From Deltaproteobacteria bacterium (lineage in GTDB: Bacteria; Desulfobacterota; Binatia; UBA9968), in the NCBI GenBank assembly GCA_030688735.1, contig JAUYJC010000602.1, positions 1-62,547 of the forward strand: DNA of 62,547 bases. Reading direction: 5' to 3'. Each line of letters opens with the position of its first letter. Positions within the stretch are counted from its first letter, which is position 1. Position numbers and translations under genes: made by a program. Under the pieces are notes generated by a model. That model saw only the letters and a program-made list of their open reading frames with translations, made no database searches and was not told the DNA's origin. Of this stretch, positions 62,411-62,547 are shown in pieces.

Positions 62411-62547
62411 TTACCCCGGGCCTTTCTCAACCCCGCCTACCCAACTCTCCCTCAAAGCATCGATCTCCTTCCAGCCCCGGAGATTGAAATAGCCGACGCA
62501 GAAATCGGAACGGGTAGACAACTCTATCGTCTCGCGAAGCGCGGGAA
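62411..62547 (-). pseudogene. Fragment resembling the N-terminus of a phospholipase-D-like helicase (runs off right edge)
   Basis: One leftward frame entering from the right edge encodes [34 protein letters not shown] and GGVEKGPG, then TAA at 62411-62413. LRE...[12 protein letters not shown] is the start pattern of PLD-like proteins fused to superfamily II helicases, common in defence regions. About 45 residues are visible and the stop follows at once, so this is a truncated or disrupted copy. The start lies outside the window. Confidence 0.5.

Overview
The window reads as a chromosomal segment of an uncultured Gram-negative bacterium. It carries an elongation machinery (MreBCD, PBP2, RodA), a periplasmic-chaperone-type PpiD, thiol-redox proteins (CcdA, TlpA-like), several TRAP transporters and several lone NMT1/SsuA-type binding proteins. 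That mix, a double-length UvrA, GC-rich codons and many small intergenic repeat families fit a deltaproteobacterium-like or neighbouring candidate lineage (Desulfobacterota, Binatota, Tectomicrobia, Rokubacteria). This placement is inference; there is no rRNA in the window.

Layout. 1-6.5 kb: partial GlcD-type flavoprotein (leftward), then a rightward TRAP operon (TAT-exported binding protein, small and unusually large permease) followed by an amidase. 6.6-12.3 kb: a leftward operon in the order aminotransferase, ferredoxin-like protein with a split second cluster, unknown Cys-rich protein, TRAP P, Q and M. 12.4-14 kb: lipB-lipA. 14-15.6 kb: a frameshifted NCS2 permease. 15.8-18.3 kb: histidine phosphatase and PpiD (leftward). 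18.5-24 kb: mreB-mreC-mreD-mrdA-rodA. 24.1-29.8 kb: a molybdenum hydroxylase operon plus a binding protein, enclosed between the 3' end of rodA and a second, 92% identical copy of that 3' end. 30-33.8 kb: leftward trxA, pepA-folE, and a tlpA-ccdA pair. 33.9-35.2 kb: non-coding stretch with a complete small transcription unit encoding a 15-residue lysine-rich peptide, a response-regulator relic and a strong rightward promoter. 35.3-39.3 kb: tartronate-semialdehyde-reductase-like gene, two binding proteins, a nitroreductase and a 53-residue gene. 39.5-42.6 kb: bifunctional penicillin-binding protein. 42.7-45.9 kb: an accessory patch with a toxin-antitoxin pair and a J-domain-like gene, each enclosed by direct repeats. 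45.9-53.3 kb: queE, a small unknown gene, the 1901-residue tandem UvrA and a DUF983 protein. 53.5-62.5 kb: a defence region with a frameshifted HipA-like gene and its DUF3037 partner, a chimeric restriction-modification remnant, an intact type I system (hsdM-hsdS-hsdR, leftward) and a piece of a phospholipase-D-like gene at the right edge.

The genome appears to be full of small mobile or slippage-prone repeats. At least six visually distinct families occur, several of them inside reading frames: amidase, lipB C-terminus, UvrA twice, and the restriction remnant. The strongest leads for something not yet described are the rodA-flanked cassette, the lysine-rich minigene with full promoter, leader and terminator, the aminotransferase/split-ferredoxin/Cys-protein module coupled to a TRAP transporter, and the 8-bp tandem repeat in the linker between the two UvrA halves. 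No rRNA, complete tRNA, CRISPR array, transposase or integrase gene was seen.
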